A stretch of DNA of 18,051 nucleotides from Chlorobiota bacterium (GCA_030592565.1 JAUVIX010000025.1:1-18051), one strand, 5' to 3'. Shown: positions 1-8,005, counted from the first letter of the stretch. Made by a program: numbers and translations. The notes: generated from the letters alone by a model not told the origin.

Positions 1-65
1 GCGGGGCCATGCAACCAAAAGAGACAGAATAATATGATTCGCAATATATTCATCATTTTTTTCAT
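1..65 (-). CDS. Start of an exported protein, cut by the window edge
   Basis: Two bases after the stop codon of the DUF4249 lipoprotein gene, an ATG on the minus strand opens a frame that stays open to the window edge. It encodes about 21 residues beginning MKKMMNILRIILFCLFWLHG. The lysines followed by a hydrophobic run read as a signal peptide. The very short spacing suggests a fourth gene of the TonB receptor operon. ATGs at codons 4 and 5 are alternative starts. The remainder of the protein lies outside the window, so its function cannot be stated. In related operons the following gene is often another DUF4249 or outer-membrane protein, but nothing here decides this. Confidence 0.55.
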   Translation of the reverse strand, partial: MKKMMNILRIILFCLFWLHGP

Positions 66-67
66 TA

Positions 68-1210
68 CTAATAAGTCCAAAATTCTGGTGGATTCAGGTT
101 ACCACCTTTCAGGGTACAATCGAAGCAGAATTCAGATGAATAGGCCTTTTTCCCAGAGGGTAATACTGTAAGATAAATTGGCCAATCTGGTGGTTTGGTA
201 AACCCAAGTCCACGAAGGTCGGTAATCGGATTACATTTTTGATAGTAGAAATCAACCGGAGGCCTGTTAACAAATATCCGTTTTGTTGATATTCCGGCAA
301 CCATAAAATACCCCAGCACAGCTTCATCCGGATTGGTTACATTTTTCACATTACCTCTTATCTGAAATGGCTGCGATGTAAATAACCCGCCACCTTCAGT
401 AATTTGATTATTAATATCTCTCCAAAACTTATAATTTTCATAATCGATTGTAAATTGTTCAACCAGCAGACTATACCTTATTGTCAGCTTTTTAGTCTCG
501 GTAGTAACATAGATTAACGGAAAATTTTTCACTTGAGATGTTGACAGTTCAGCCGTGTTTAAAATAAATATTTCAGGCACAGTTTCTGTTTTCCAGCACC
601 TGTAAACCGAATCAAAATTTGGAAATTTTTCAATATATCCTTTATAAATATAATCAATATAAAAATCAGAGGTAAACTCATAAGTCTCTGTTAGATTCCA
701 GAAAAAATAATTTGTATCGCTTGCAGATTTGTTAGAGTTGAGAATGAACCGATATCCAACCAAGTCGTGTGACATATCAATATCTTGCTTATATTCCAAC
801 TCGGCATAAATAGTATCAATACCTATCGGTTCAGGTATTACTTTGTATTCTGACTCATACCTTTTCCCTTCTTTGGTTTTTATCGTAACTTTATATTTAT
901 GTCCGGCTTGTCCCCTAATGCCATCGGGTGAAGTCATATAAATACCCGGTTCAACCTCACCCAGTGTTTCTGTGTAACCTGTACTTTCCTGTATTGCGAC
1001 TTCACATCCCTCTAGTGGAAGAAAAGCTGATTCCTGTACGGGTGATGAAAGAGAAAGAACAACCTTGTATGGCCCCTTGCCTGTATGAATGGATCCATTC
1101 ACAACCAATAGGTTTTCGTAATTGTCAATTTCGGGCCAATACTCCTCTTCGCAGGAATAAACCACTACAAGCAAAAGCATGCCGATGATAATTATTGGTT
1201 TAGTCTTCAT
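68..1210 (-). CDS. DUF4249 family outer-membrane lipoprotein
   Basis: A 380-residue protein recognised as DUF4249, a Bacteroidota family encoded next to TonB-dependent receptors and thought to act as their surface partner, comparable to SusD. The N-terminus is a lipoprotein signal: a basic start, a hydrophobic run, and lipobox VYSC with the lipidated cysteine at residue 20. The acidic residues right after the cysteine (EEE) resemble the Bacteroidota surface-export signal, so the protein probably sits on the outside of the outer membrane (inference). The rest is beta-rich with no catalytic motif that I recognise. I chose the ATG at 1210 rather than the TTG at 1219, because a GGAAA ribosome-binding sequence lies just upstream of the ATG. 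The gene overlaps the receptor stop by 11 nt, so translation is probably coupled. The substrate is unknown. Confidence 0.85.
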   Translation of the reverse strand: MKTKPIIIIGMLLLVVVYSCEEEYWPEIDNYENLLVVNGSIHTGKGPYKVVLSLSSPVQESAFLPLEGCEVAIQESTGYTETLGEVEPGIYMTSPDGIRGQAGHKYKVTIKTKEGKRYESEYKVIPEPIGIDTIYAELEYKQDIDMSHDLVGYRFILNSNKSASDTNYFFWNLTETYEFTSDFYIDYIYKGYIEKFPNFDSVYRCWKTETVPEIFILNTAELSTSQVKNFPLIYVTTETKKLTIRYSLLVEQFTIDYENYKFWRDINNQITEGGGLFTSQPFQIRGNVKNVTNPDEAVLGYFMVAGISTKRIFVNRPPVDFYYQKCNPITDLRGLGFTKPPDWPIYLTVLPSGKKAYSSEFCFDCTLKGGNLNPPEFWTY

Positions 1211-4010
1211 AGTTTCCAAGTTTAAAATTATAGGTTATCGTAGGAATGATAGTTCCAAAAATAGAAAGTTTATAACCCTTTATCACTCCATCTTCACTTC
1301 TGAAATAAACAGAATATGCATTTTTTCTTGCTGTAAGATTGTAAATTGAAAAAGTCCAGAAACTCTGGGCAAACTTCTTCTTACGCAGATTTCCTTCAAC
1401 ATTTATTGATATGTCAACCCTAAAATAATCTGGCAGGCGAAATTCGTTGCGCATCGAAAAACCGGTAATCTCATTTCCATTTAAATAGTAAATAGATGTT
1501 GGGTATGTTATAGGCCTGCCTGTAGAATATACAACATTTCCAGAGAAGCTTACCCTCTTTGAAATATTGTAACTTAAAACAATATTAAGAGCGTGGGGCT
1601 TATCATAGTTTGCAGGATAAGCATATCCAAAATTAATGCTTTCTGAGGTAACGTCATTTTTAGCCATAATACTGGTTGAGGAATAGGTGTAATTTACCCA
1701 GCCACTTAACTTTCCGATTTTTTTTCTAAGCATAAATTCAAACCCATAAGCGTCCAGCTTTCCCTGCAGAATCTCCGTTTCTGGAAATTCGTTAACAGTC
1801 AGCGCGGCTCCGTCTTTGTAATCAACAATGTTGTCTGCTTTCTTGATGTATGCTTCAACAGAGGCTTCCAGGCTATTCCCAAGAAAATTTTTATAAATAC
1901 CTGCCGACAACTGATCTCCTGTCATAGGTTTAATATTGTAATCACAAAGTTTCCACCTGTCGGTAGGTGAAATTGCGATGGTGTTTGAGAGCAGGAATAT
2001 ATTCTGATGTAATCTACTATAGCTTGCCTTTACTGAAAACGCGTCGTTGATTAAATATCTACCTGCAAGCCTGAAATCTAGTCCTCTGTATGTTTTTATA
2101 ATTTCATTGTTGCCAAAATGTAGTGTGTCTGTAATATTCTCAATCTCCCGAGGTAAACCCGATGCATAGGTGTAAACTGTTTTCGGCCCCAAATAGTAAT
2201 ATGAAGTATATCGTAAACCTATGTTAAACTCAAATTTTGGAGATAAATGCCAGGTGTCTCCAAGGTAAACCGAAGCTTCCACGCCTTTTTCCGGCTCGAA
2301 GCTTTTAGGCTGAATGGAAGATGCTTCGTTAAGCGGCAAAAAATCACCCTGCCTCAGATTGTATAGCACTCCGTTAATGCCGTATGACAATGTATGACTT
2401 TTGCTAATTTTGTAGTTCAAATCTGCCCTGAATTCCGTATGTGCCAGTTCGAACGATTGTTTATATGAAAATTTCTCAATGTCACTGTTTTTCTCATCAA
2501 ATTTATAATTTGAATAAACCAGCTTGAAGTTTGCCGAATGGAGGTTATTAAATTTATGCTGCCAATCCAACGCAGCACCGGCATTGGAATAATCATTATT
2601 TGCACCTATGGCAAGGTCGGACCTATCCAAACTTCCATAGGCAAAGAGTTTCAATCGGTCATTTTCTCCCAGCTTAAATGAGAAATTGGCAGCAGCATCA
2701 CCAAAAGAGGCATTACTGTTTTTAATATCCACATTATCTACTTGTCTTAAAACCCAATCGGAATATGTTGACCTTACAGCAATCAGATAGCTGCTTTTTC
2801 CTTTGGTAAGAGGTCCTTCAATCAAAAGGCGACCTGTTACAGGGCTAATTCCTCCACTGGCACTGAACTTGTCGAAATTTCCATTACGGGCAGAAATATC
2901 AAATATAGATGATAACCTGCCACCAAACTGAACAGGAATATTGCTTTTGTAAAATGCAAATTCGTTAACAACATCGGAATTAAATGCAGAAAAGAACCCG
3001 AAAAGATGCGATATATTGTAAATAGGAACACTGTTGATATAAAAAAGGGTTTGATCGACGGGACTGCCGCGTACATTAAGCCCAATAGAGGCTTCGCCAA
3101 TGGTTTGAACACCAGGAAGCAGCAGAGCCACTTTAATGATGTCTTTTTCTCCAAGGACAACCGGAATATTACTGATAGTTTTTGAACTAAGTCTTTCAAA
3201 CCCAATCTGAGTATCTCTGACATTGTGTTTTTGAGCTGAGGAAACTACAACCTCTTCAAGCATAAAAGCATGTGAATCAAGCATTATATCAAAAGACCCT
3301 GATGAATAGGTAATTACCTTATACTTTTTGTCATATCTACCGATGCTGCTAACCGAAAGTGTGTAACTTCCTTTTGGTACCTTTATACTATAAAATCCCG
3401 AATCGTTAGTTGTAGTATTGATGCTAGCCTCTTCTATCCTAACTGTCACCTGTGAAATTGGCTGTTCTTTTTCCGAACTTTTTACGAATCCTGAGATAGT
3501 CGGCATATCTTCGCTATATCCCTGCCGTTTACTGCCTATCACCACCGTCTTAGTGATAAAGTCGGAATATGTATTGAGATATTTATTTTTATGCTGAAGA
3601 CTGCCAATGGTATCCGATATTGTTTTTGCTATTGAAGATGTATCCTTATCTTTCATAATAAAGAAATCATCATCAATATTAGTTATTATCTTCTGCCTTT
3701 TGATTAGAAAGTAATTCCCTTTTCCATCGGTAACAACATTGAGATTTAAAGAGTCAAAATTGTTATAAAAATAATCCTGAAGTAAAATAGAGTCAGCACC
3801 AACTGTAATAAATAGAGTGGAAAGGCTGTCAGCATTATAAAAAAACTGGATATCATATTTGGATTCCAGTTTTCCAGCAACTTCATTCCAGTTTAGGCCG
3901 CTGTTTGATTTATCAAGATAAACAGGAGAGGTTTGTGCATTAAGGACAGGTACAATCATTGCCGTCAAAGCAAGATAAATAATTGTACCGATAATTGCAA
4001 ATCTATTCAT
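1200..4010 (-). CDS. SusC-like TonB-dependent receptor with STN domain
   Basis: A 936-residue outer-membrane receptor that imports a ligand using energy passed on by TonB. In order it has a signal peptide (about 1-25, ending NAQ), an STN/secretin-N-like domain (about 40-105), a low-complexity linker, a carboxypeptidase-regulatory-like beta-sandwich (about 170-245, GFVKSSEKEQPISQVTV), a plug domain (about 265-380, with LNVRGSP and VQFGGRLSS) and a 22-strand-type barrel to the C-terminus. STN domains usually contact a FecR-type anti-sigma factor, but no sigma/anti-sigma pair is present in this window. The ATG at 4010 overlaps the upstream gene's stop by 8 nt. With a DUF4249 lipoprotein downstream instead of SusD, the ligand cannot be read from context; glycans, peptides and iron chelates are all possible. 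Confidence 0.9.
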   Translation of the reverse strand: MNRFAIIGTIIYLALTAMIVPVLNAQTSPVYLDKSNSGLNWNEVAGKLESKYDIQFFYNADSLSTLFITVGADSILLQDYFYNNFDSLNLNVVTDGKGNYFLIKRQKIITNIDDDFFIMKDKDTSSIAKTISDTIGSLQHKNKYLNTYSDFITKTVVIGSKRQGYSEDMPTISGFVKSSEKEQPISQVTVRIEEASINTTTNDSGFYSIKVPKGSYTLSVSSIGRYDKKYKVITYSSGSFDIMLDSHAFMLEEVVVSSAQKHNVRDTQIGFERLSSKTISNIPVVLGEKDIIKVALLLPGVQTIGEASIGLNVRGSPVDQTLFYINSVPIYNISHLFGFFSAFNSDVVNEFAFYKSNIPVQFGGRLSSIFDISARNGNFDKFSASGGISPVTGRLLIEGPLTKGKSSYLIAVRSTYSDWVLRQVDNVDIKNSNASFGDAAANFSFKLGENDRLKLFAYGSLDRSDLAIGANNDYSNAGAALDWQHKFNNLHSANFKLVYSNYKFDEKNSDIEKFSYKQSFELAHTEFRADLNYKISKSHTLSYGINGVLYNLRQGDFLPLNEASSIQPKSFEPEKGVEASVYLGDTWHLSPKFEFNIGLRYTSYYYLGPKTVYTYASGLPREIENITDTLHFGNNEIIKTYRGLDFRLAGRYLINDAFSVKASYSRLHQNIFLLSNTIAISPTDRWKLCDYNIKPMTGDQLSAGIYKNFLGNSLEASVEAYIKKADNIVDYKDGAALTVNEFPETEILQGKLDAYGFEFMLRKKIGKLSGWVNYTYSSTSIMAKNDVTSESINFGYAYPANYDKPHALNIVLSYNISKRVSFSGNVVYSTGRPITYPTSIYYLNGNEITGFSMRNEFRLPDYFRVDISINVEGNLRKKKFAQSFWTFSIYNLTARKNAYSVYFRSEDGVIKGYKLSIFGTIIPTITYNFKLGNYED

Positions 4011-4779
4011 GATATAGAGTCCCGCAAAAGGCTAATAACTTCTGCAATTTATATGAATCAGCCTTTTTATATTTTATTCGATTTTTTTTAATAAAAGAAC
4101 GAATAGCTTTTATATTGTCCGGTCCAAAGAAGTTTAAAAATGCCTTTTCTCTGTTTACATTTATTTTTTCACCTTTTATAATAATTACCTTATCAGATTT
4201 TAAACCTGAATACCTTCCTAAAGGTGTGCTGTCAGTATATTCTCTTAGGAACTCCTTTCTGTAACTCACAACATAAACGAAATCATTTTCATATATTATC
4301 TCAAAATATGTTGATGAACTGTCAGCAGGAAAATAGTCCTCAGAATTTACAAAACGTCTGCCTGCAATATCAATGGAGTCAAGAAAGGCGTTGTTCAGAA
4401 CAATTTTAGTAAATAAACCATCCTTTAGTTCTGCATTCAGAATTACCTGTCCTGTTTCAAGATTGATGTTTATGCTCTTGTCCTTATAGACTTTCCCTTT
4501 TATGAAAAGGTTACCATTAATCCATTTTTCATCAAAAAGATATGGTGAACCCTTAATCCCGGTATATTTTCTCATATACACTTCACCGTTTATCAGTCTG
4601 TCATCGGTTCCGTAATAATTATCGGCATAATTAACCAACGTGTCAATTTTTGAACTAATGGAATTGGGGACTTCCTGCGCGATTATAGATAACGGAAACC
4701 CAAAACAGGTAAACAAGAAGACGATAGTTTTTCCTGATAATAACTTATTCAGAACTTTTATTTGGAATATATGCCTCAA
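4003..4779 (-). CDS. Secreted protein of unknown function, first gene of the TonB operon
   Basis: A 258-residue protein that I do not recognise as a named family. It begins with a basic segment and a hydrophobic run ending in SIIAQ, a likely signal peptidase I site near residue 35, so it is probably periplasmic or outer-membrane associated. The middle is beta-rich with repeated short hydrophobic/Gly-Lys patterns (GNLFIKGKVYKD, GQVILNAELKDG). The C-terminus carries a basic helical stretch (FIKKNRIKYKKADSYKLQKLLAFC), a tail type I recall from other Bacteroidota exported proteins (weak memory). There is no ATG in the frame before the signal peptide, so the start is taken as the TTG at 4779; an in-frame stop lies 15 nt upstream. 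Its stop overlaps the receptor start by 8 nt, so it probably serves the same transport system. Confidence 0.75.
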   Translation of the reverse strand: MRHIFQIKVLNKLLSGKTIVFLFTCFGFPLSIIAQEVPNSISSKIDTLVNYADNYYGTDDRLINGEVYMRKYTGIKGSPYLFDEKWINGNLFIKGKVYKDKSININLETGQVILNAELKDGLFTKIVLNNAFLDSIDIAGRRFVNSEDYFPADSSSTYFEIIYENDFVYVVSYRKEFLREYTDSTPLGRYSGLKSDKVIIIKGEKINVNREKAFLNFFGPDNIKAIRSFIKKNRIKYKKADSYKLQKLLAFCGTLYHE

Positions 4780-4833
4780 ATTCAGATTTTTTTAACAATT
4801 ATTTGACAATACCAAAAAAACTAAACAATACCC

Positions 4834-4865
4834 CAAAGATAGGTTATATTGGAGAATATAGACAA
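4834..4865 (-). promoter_or_regulatory. Predicted promoter of the TonB receptor operon
   Basis: On the minus strand TATCTTTG (4834-4841) is an exact match to the Bacteroidota -7 element TAnnTTTG. A TTG-containing -33-like element lies at 4861-4865, about 21 nt further upstream. Transcription would begin near 4827, giving a leader of roughly 48 nt before the TTG start at 4779. Two direct copies of ACAATACC (4806-4813 and 4825-4832 on the plus strand) lie in the leader and start region, and an inverted copy of the core lies at 4900-4906; these could be an operator. The call rests on consensus matching only. Confidence 0.5.
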
Positions 4866-5026
4866 TACAATTTTTTCTGTTGAAAACAATTTTCTGGTTG
4901 GTATTGAAGAGAATTGTGAAGTTGTTGCTCCTTTAGGATATCCATTTTTAAAAATTTGTTAGGTTTTTTTCTTCCCTCTCCTTTTTAACATATGAGATTT
5001 AATGATAAAATAATTCAGGAAATAGG

Positions 5027-5055
5027 TTTGGAATTGTCTTTTTTATCTATTTTTG
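5027..5055 (+). promoter_or_regulatory. Predicted promoter of pgk
   Basis: TTTG at 5027-5030, a 17-nt spacer and TATTTTTG at 5048-5055 match the Bacteroidota -33 and -7 elements. Transcription would start near 5062, leaving a leader of about 33 nt before the pgk ATG. Confidence 0.6.
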
Positions 5056-5094
5056 AAACATCATTTTAACGAAAGCAAATTTTAAAATAGAAAG

Positions 5095-6285
5095 ATGAAA
5101 AATATAGATACTTTTAACTTTAGTAACAGGAAGGTGCTTGTCAGGGTTGACTTTAACGTGCCTTTGAATGATAAGTTTGAGATAACTGATCCCACAAGGA
5201 TTGATGCTGCAATACCAACAATCAAAAAAATATTATCGGGCGGTGGGGCAGCCATTTTAATGTCACATCTTGGCAGACCGAAAAATGGACCGGAAGAAAA
5301 ATTTTCGTTAAAACATGTTGTTCCGTATCTCTCCAAAAAGCTAGGTGTAGATGTTAAATTTGCAGATGATTGTATTGGTGACACTGCAAAGGAGTTGGCA
5401 GTCGGCTTACGGCCCGGAGATGTGTTGCTGCTCGAAAATCTGCGTTATTACAAGGAGGAGACTAAAGGAGATGTGGAATTTGCACGCAAGCTATCGGAAC
5501 CTGGTGATGTGTATATGAACGATGCTTTTGGAACAGCACATCGTGCCCACGCTTCCACAGCTATTATTGCACAATTTTTCCCCGAAGATAAATTATTCGG
5601 ATATATTATGCAGAATGAGGTTAAAAATATTGATAAGGTTATCCACAACACACAAAAACCATTTACTGCTATTCTTGGTGGTGCAAAGGTCTCAGGTAAA
5701 ATAGAAATCATTAATAATTTGCTGGATAAGGTTGATAACTTGCTTATTGGTGGTGGTATGATGTTTACATTTATTAAAGCATTTGGCGGTAATGTGGGTA
5801 ATTCGCTGATTGAAGATGACCTTGTTGAAATGGCAAGAAGTATTGCTGAGAAGGCAAAGCAGATGGGTGTTAATCTTTATATTCCTACAGATACGGTTAT
5901 TGCCAATGATTTCAGCAATGATGCTGACCATAAGGAATCGGACGTAAACACTATTCCTGACGGCTGGATGGGTCTGGATATCGGGACAGAGACAGTTCGG
6001 AAGTTTACAGTTATCATTGAGAATTCAAAAACGATTTTATGGAATGGCCCTATGGGTGTTTTTGAAATGGAGAATTTTGCTACCGGCACAAAAGCTATTG
6101 CTGAAGCTATTGCTATGGCTACCGAAAATGGTGCTTTCTCATTGATTGGAGGCGGTGATTCTGTTGCGGCCATCAATAAATACGGGTTGAAGGAAAAAGT
6201 CAGCTATGTCTCAACCGGCGGAGGTGCAATGCTTGAGTATATTGAAGGGAAAGAGCTTCCTGGTGTAAAAGCAATCAAAGAATAA
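5095..6285 (+). CDS. pgk: Phosphoglycerate kinase
   Basis: Cytosolic glycolytic enzyme that transfers phosphate from 1,3-bisphosphoglycerate to ADP, giving ATP and 3-phosphoglycerate; it runs in reverse in gluconeogenesis. The 396-residue length is normal for bacterial PGK. Visible landmarks are RVDFNVP (17-23), the substrate-site segments SHLGRPK and MNDAFGTAHRAHAST, the hinge and nucleotide-binding segments GLDIGTET and LWNGPMGVFE, and the C-terminal Gly-rich loops GGGDSVAA and STGGGAMLEYIEG. The ATG is preceded by an A-rich leader ending GAAAG. It is the first gene of its unit and an MBL-fold hydrolase follows after 3 nt. Nothing is missing or unusual. Confidence 0.97.
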   Translation: MKNIDTFNFSNRKVLVRVDFNVPLNDKFEITDPTRIDAAIPTIKKILSGGGAAILMSHLGRPKNGPEEKFSLKHVVPYLSKKLGVDVKFADDCIGDTAKELAVGLRPGDVLLLENLRYYKEETKGDVEFARKLSEPGDVYMNDAFGTAHRAHASTAIIAQFFPEDKLFGYIMQNEVKNIDKVIHNTQKPFTAILGGAKVSGKIEIINNLLDKVDNLLIGGGMMFTFIKAFGGNVGNSLIEDDLVEMARSIAEKAKQMGVNLYIPTDTVIANDFSNDADHKESDVNTIPDGWMGLDIGTETVRKFTVIIENSKTILWNGPMGVFEMENFATGTKAIAEAIAMATENGAFSLIGGGDSVAAINKYGLKEKVSYVSTGGGAMLEYIEGKELPGVKAIKE

Positions 6286-6288
6286 ATA

Positions 6289-7128
6289 ATGGAACTACAT
6301 AAAATAGAAACAGGAAATTTTAAACTTGATGGTGGTGCTATGTTTGGGGTAGTGCCAAAGGTGATATGGAACGATATTTATCCTGCCGACGATAATAATC
6401 TTTGCAATTGGGCATTGCGTTGCTTACTTGTAGTAGAAGGTGATCGTAAAATTTTAATAGATAATGGCATTGGTGAAAAGCAGGATGATAAGTTCCTGAA
6501 GCATTATCATCTGAATGGAGATGATACCCTAAAGGATTCATTGGCAAAGTTGGGGTACACTACCGATGATATTACAGATATGGTGTTAACCCATTTACAT
6601 TTTGACCATTGCGGCGGTAGTATTAAAAAAACAGGTAAAGACACCTTTGAGCCAACCTTTAAAAATGCAACCTATTGGATTAGTAAAGAGCAGTGGGAAT
6701 GGGCAACTCATCCAAACCGTCGGGAGAAAGCCTCATTTCTGAAAGAGAATATTTTTCCAATTGAAAAGAGCGGGCAATTGAAACTCGTGGAAGAAGAAGG
6801 GGAGTTATTTCCAAATTTCATGATTAAATTCTTTAATGGCCACACAAACGGACAAATCATCCCTCATATTAATTATAATGGAAGAACGATTGTCTTTATG
6901 GCTGATTTACTTCCATCAATAGCCCACATGCCAATGCCTTATATCATGGCTTACGATACACGACCACTTATTACATTAAAGGAAAAAGAGAAATTTTTTA
7001 ATGAGGCTGTTGAGAATGATTATGTGCTGTTTTTTGAGCACGATATATATTATGAATGCTGTACCTTGAAGATGACAGATAAAGGCCCACGGGTTAATGA
7101 AACGTTTTATCTGAATAATATCAGATAA
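6289..7128 (+). CDS. MBL-fold metallo-hydrolase
   Basis: A 279-residue cytosolic protein of the metallo-beta-lactamase fold, without a signal peptide. The two-metal site is complete: HLHFDH (His102, His104, Asp106, His107), His185 in the GHTNGQ loop, Asp206 in MADLLP and His251 near the C-terminus. The layout resembles the lactonase/AttM-like branch of MBL hydrolases, but the substrate cannot be read from sequence. It starts 3 nt after pgk ends, so the two are almost certainly co-transcribed. That might point to a role linked to glycolytic intermediates (inference). A glyoxalase II or quorum-quenching lactonase role is possible but unproven. Confidence 0.88.
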   Translation: MELHKIETGNFKLDGGAMFGVVPKVIWNDIYPADDNNLCNWALRCLLVVEGDRKILIDNGIGEKQDDKFLKHYHLNGDDTLKDSLAKLGYTTDDITDMVLTHLHFDHCGGSIKKTGKDTFEPTFKNATYWISKEQWEWATHPNRREKASFLKENIFPIEKSGQLKLVEEEGELFPNFMIKFFNGHTNGQIIPHINYNGRTIVFMADLLPSIAHMPMPYIMAYDTRPLITLKEKEKFFNEAVENDYVLFFEHDIYYECCTLKMTDKGPRVNETFYLNNIR

Positions 7129-7165
7129 TTCAAAATATTTATGCACTAATTGAGCGACATTACCA

Positions 7166-7831
7166 TTAAGATTTATTTGACTTAGAGTCGCTTGCGGCAA
7201 ACTTCCCAACCAACATAGCTATAATTATGGCCATATATAATTGACCGGAAACACTTATCAATATACTTAATGATTGGCCAATGGACTCCTTTGGAGTAAT
7301 ATCACCATAACCTAAAGTGGATATAGTAACAAAGGTATAATAGGTAAAATCCTGAAAATCTACCTCTTCCTTGTAAATAAAGCCTAGTGCTTCTGAATTG
7401 TATAAATGCAGGATTGCCACTAGCATCGTATACATCAACCCTAATAATAGATAGGCATTAACTGACTCCAGAATAACACTGGAATTAACTACCTTACTTT
7501 TGGCAATTTGAATAATAAGCCGGACTACAACTATTTGAAAAAAGATTACATTAATAAATGAAGATATATAGAATAAAAAATCCATTGTGAATATCTCTGA
7601 TATCCATTCTGTCACAAAAGCAAAAATAGCAATGATTAGCATTTGCTTTCTGATTTTACCCTTGAGTGCAAAAATAGCAAGAAAAAAAATTATAGAAAAT
7701 AAAATATTGTTTGTCACTTTGCGAAAAGATTCTGGAAACAAGGGTATAAGAAAAATTAATGTGAAAGTAAATGCTAATAACAGAATATTACTTATTCTAA
7801 TCTCAGATTTTTTTAGCTTAAAATTTAACAT
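7166..7831 (-). CDS. Potassium-channel-like membrane protein
   Basis: A 221-residue inner-membrane protein with about six hydrophobic segments (roughly 14-32, 41-57, 63-78, 84-109, 119-144 and 184-210). Between the last two is a pore loop with the potassium selectivity filter TLGYGD at 172-177, so it belongs to the ion-channel-2 / two-TM pore superfamily. No arginine-rich voltage-sensor helix and no cytosolic RCK/TrkA domain is visible; the C-terminus ends soon after the pore helix. An in-frame TTG lies at 7861, but the -7 promoter element overlaps it, so it should not be in the mRNA. The ATG at 7831 is therefore taken as the start. It is convergent with the MBL hydrolase gene. Function is probably potassium flux or membrane-potential homeostasis. 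Confidence 0.85.
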   Translation of the reverse strand: MLNFKLKKSEIRISNILLLAFTFTLIFLIPLFPESFRKVTNNILFSIIFFLAIFALKGKIRKQMLIIAIFAFVTEWISEIFTMDFLFYISSFINVIFFQIVVVRLIIQIAKSKVVNSSVILESVNAYLLLGLMYTMLVAILHLYNSEALGFIYKEEVDFQDFTYYTFVTISTLGYGDITPKESIGQSLSILISVSGQLYMAIIIAMLVGKFAASDSKSNKS

Positions 7832-7858
7832 ATTAAGGATGTTATTATTTTGAAAGCG

Positions 7859-7890
7859 CAAAGTTAAAAATAATTATTATACCAGTCAAA
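7859..7890 (-). promoter_or_regulatory. Predicted promoter of the channel gene
   Basis: On the minus strand TTTG (7887-7890), a 20-nt spacer and TAACTTTG (7859-7866) give an exact match to both Bacteroidota promoter elements. The implied start of transcription, near 7852, lies downstream of the TTG at 7861 and upstream of the ATG at 7831, which decides the start codon. Confidence 0.65.
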
Positions 7891-7975
7891 TACTTATAAT
7901 AGTTCAGATTATCAAGGTGTTGAGTTTTTTGCTTTCTTCACTTGGAAAAAATTACTGAATTTTTGATTTAAGAAA

Positions 7976-8005
7976 GTTGTGTTTGTATAAATTTTACTAC
8001 TTTTA
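7976..8005 (+). promoter_or_regulatory. Possible promoter of the leucine-degradation genes
   Basis: TTG (7977-7979), an 18-nt gap and TACTTTTA (7998-8005) match the Bacteroidota elements except for the final base of the -7 box. It lies about 45 nt before the TTG start of the carboxylase gene. This is the best candidate in an AT-rich gap, and it is weak. Confidence 0.3.

Larger units (their letters stand above)
4780..5094. other. Intergenic region between divergent TonB operon and pgk
   Basis: This 315-nt AT-rich gap separates two divergent transcription units and holds a predicted promoter for each. Between them a 37-codon frame with a TTG start (4849-4962, plus strand) reads as ordinary protein (for example NNFLVGIEENCEVVAPLGYP), but it has no ATG or ribosome-binding site and overlaps the leftward promoter. 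A second, 25-codon frame from the ATG at 4992 overlaps the pgk promoter. I do not call either a gene. No RNA gene or terminator is evident. Confidence 0.6.

Noticed and set aside
2837..3223. Open frame of 128 codons inside the TonB receptor gene
   Set aside because: It lies in another frame of the same strand within the conserved plug region and has no start signal; a shadow frame.
4944..4955. Palindrome ATTTTTAAAAAT followed by a T-run
   Set aside because: It has no loop and no G/C pairs, so it is unlikely to terminate; explained by AT-rich composition.
4992..5069. 25-codon frame starting at ATG 4992
   Set aside because: It overlaps the predicted pgk promoter elements and has no ribosome-binding site.
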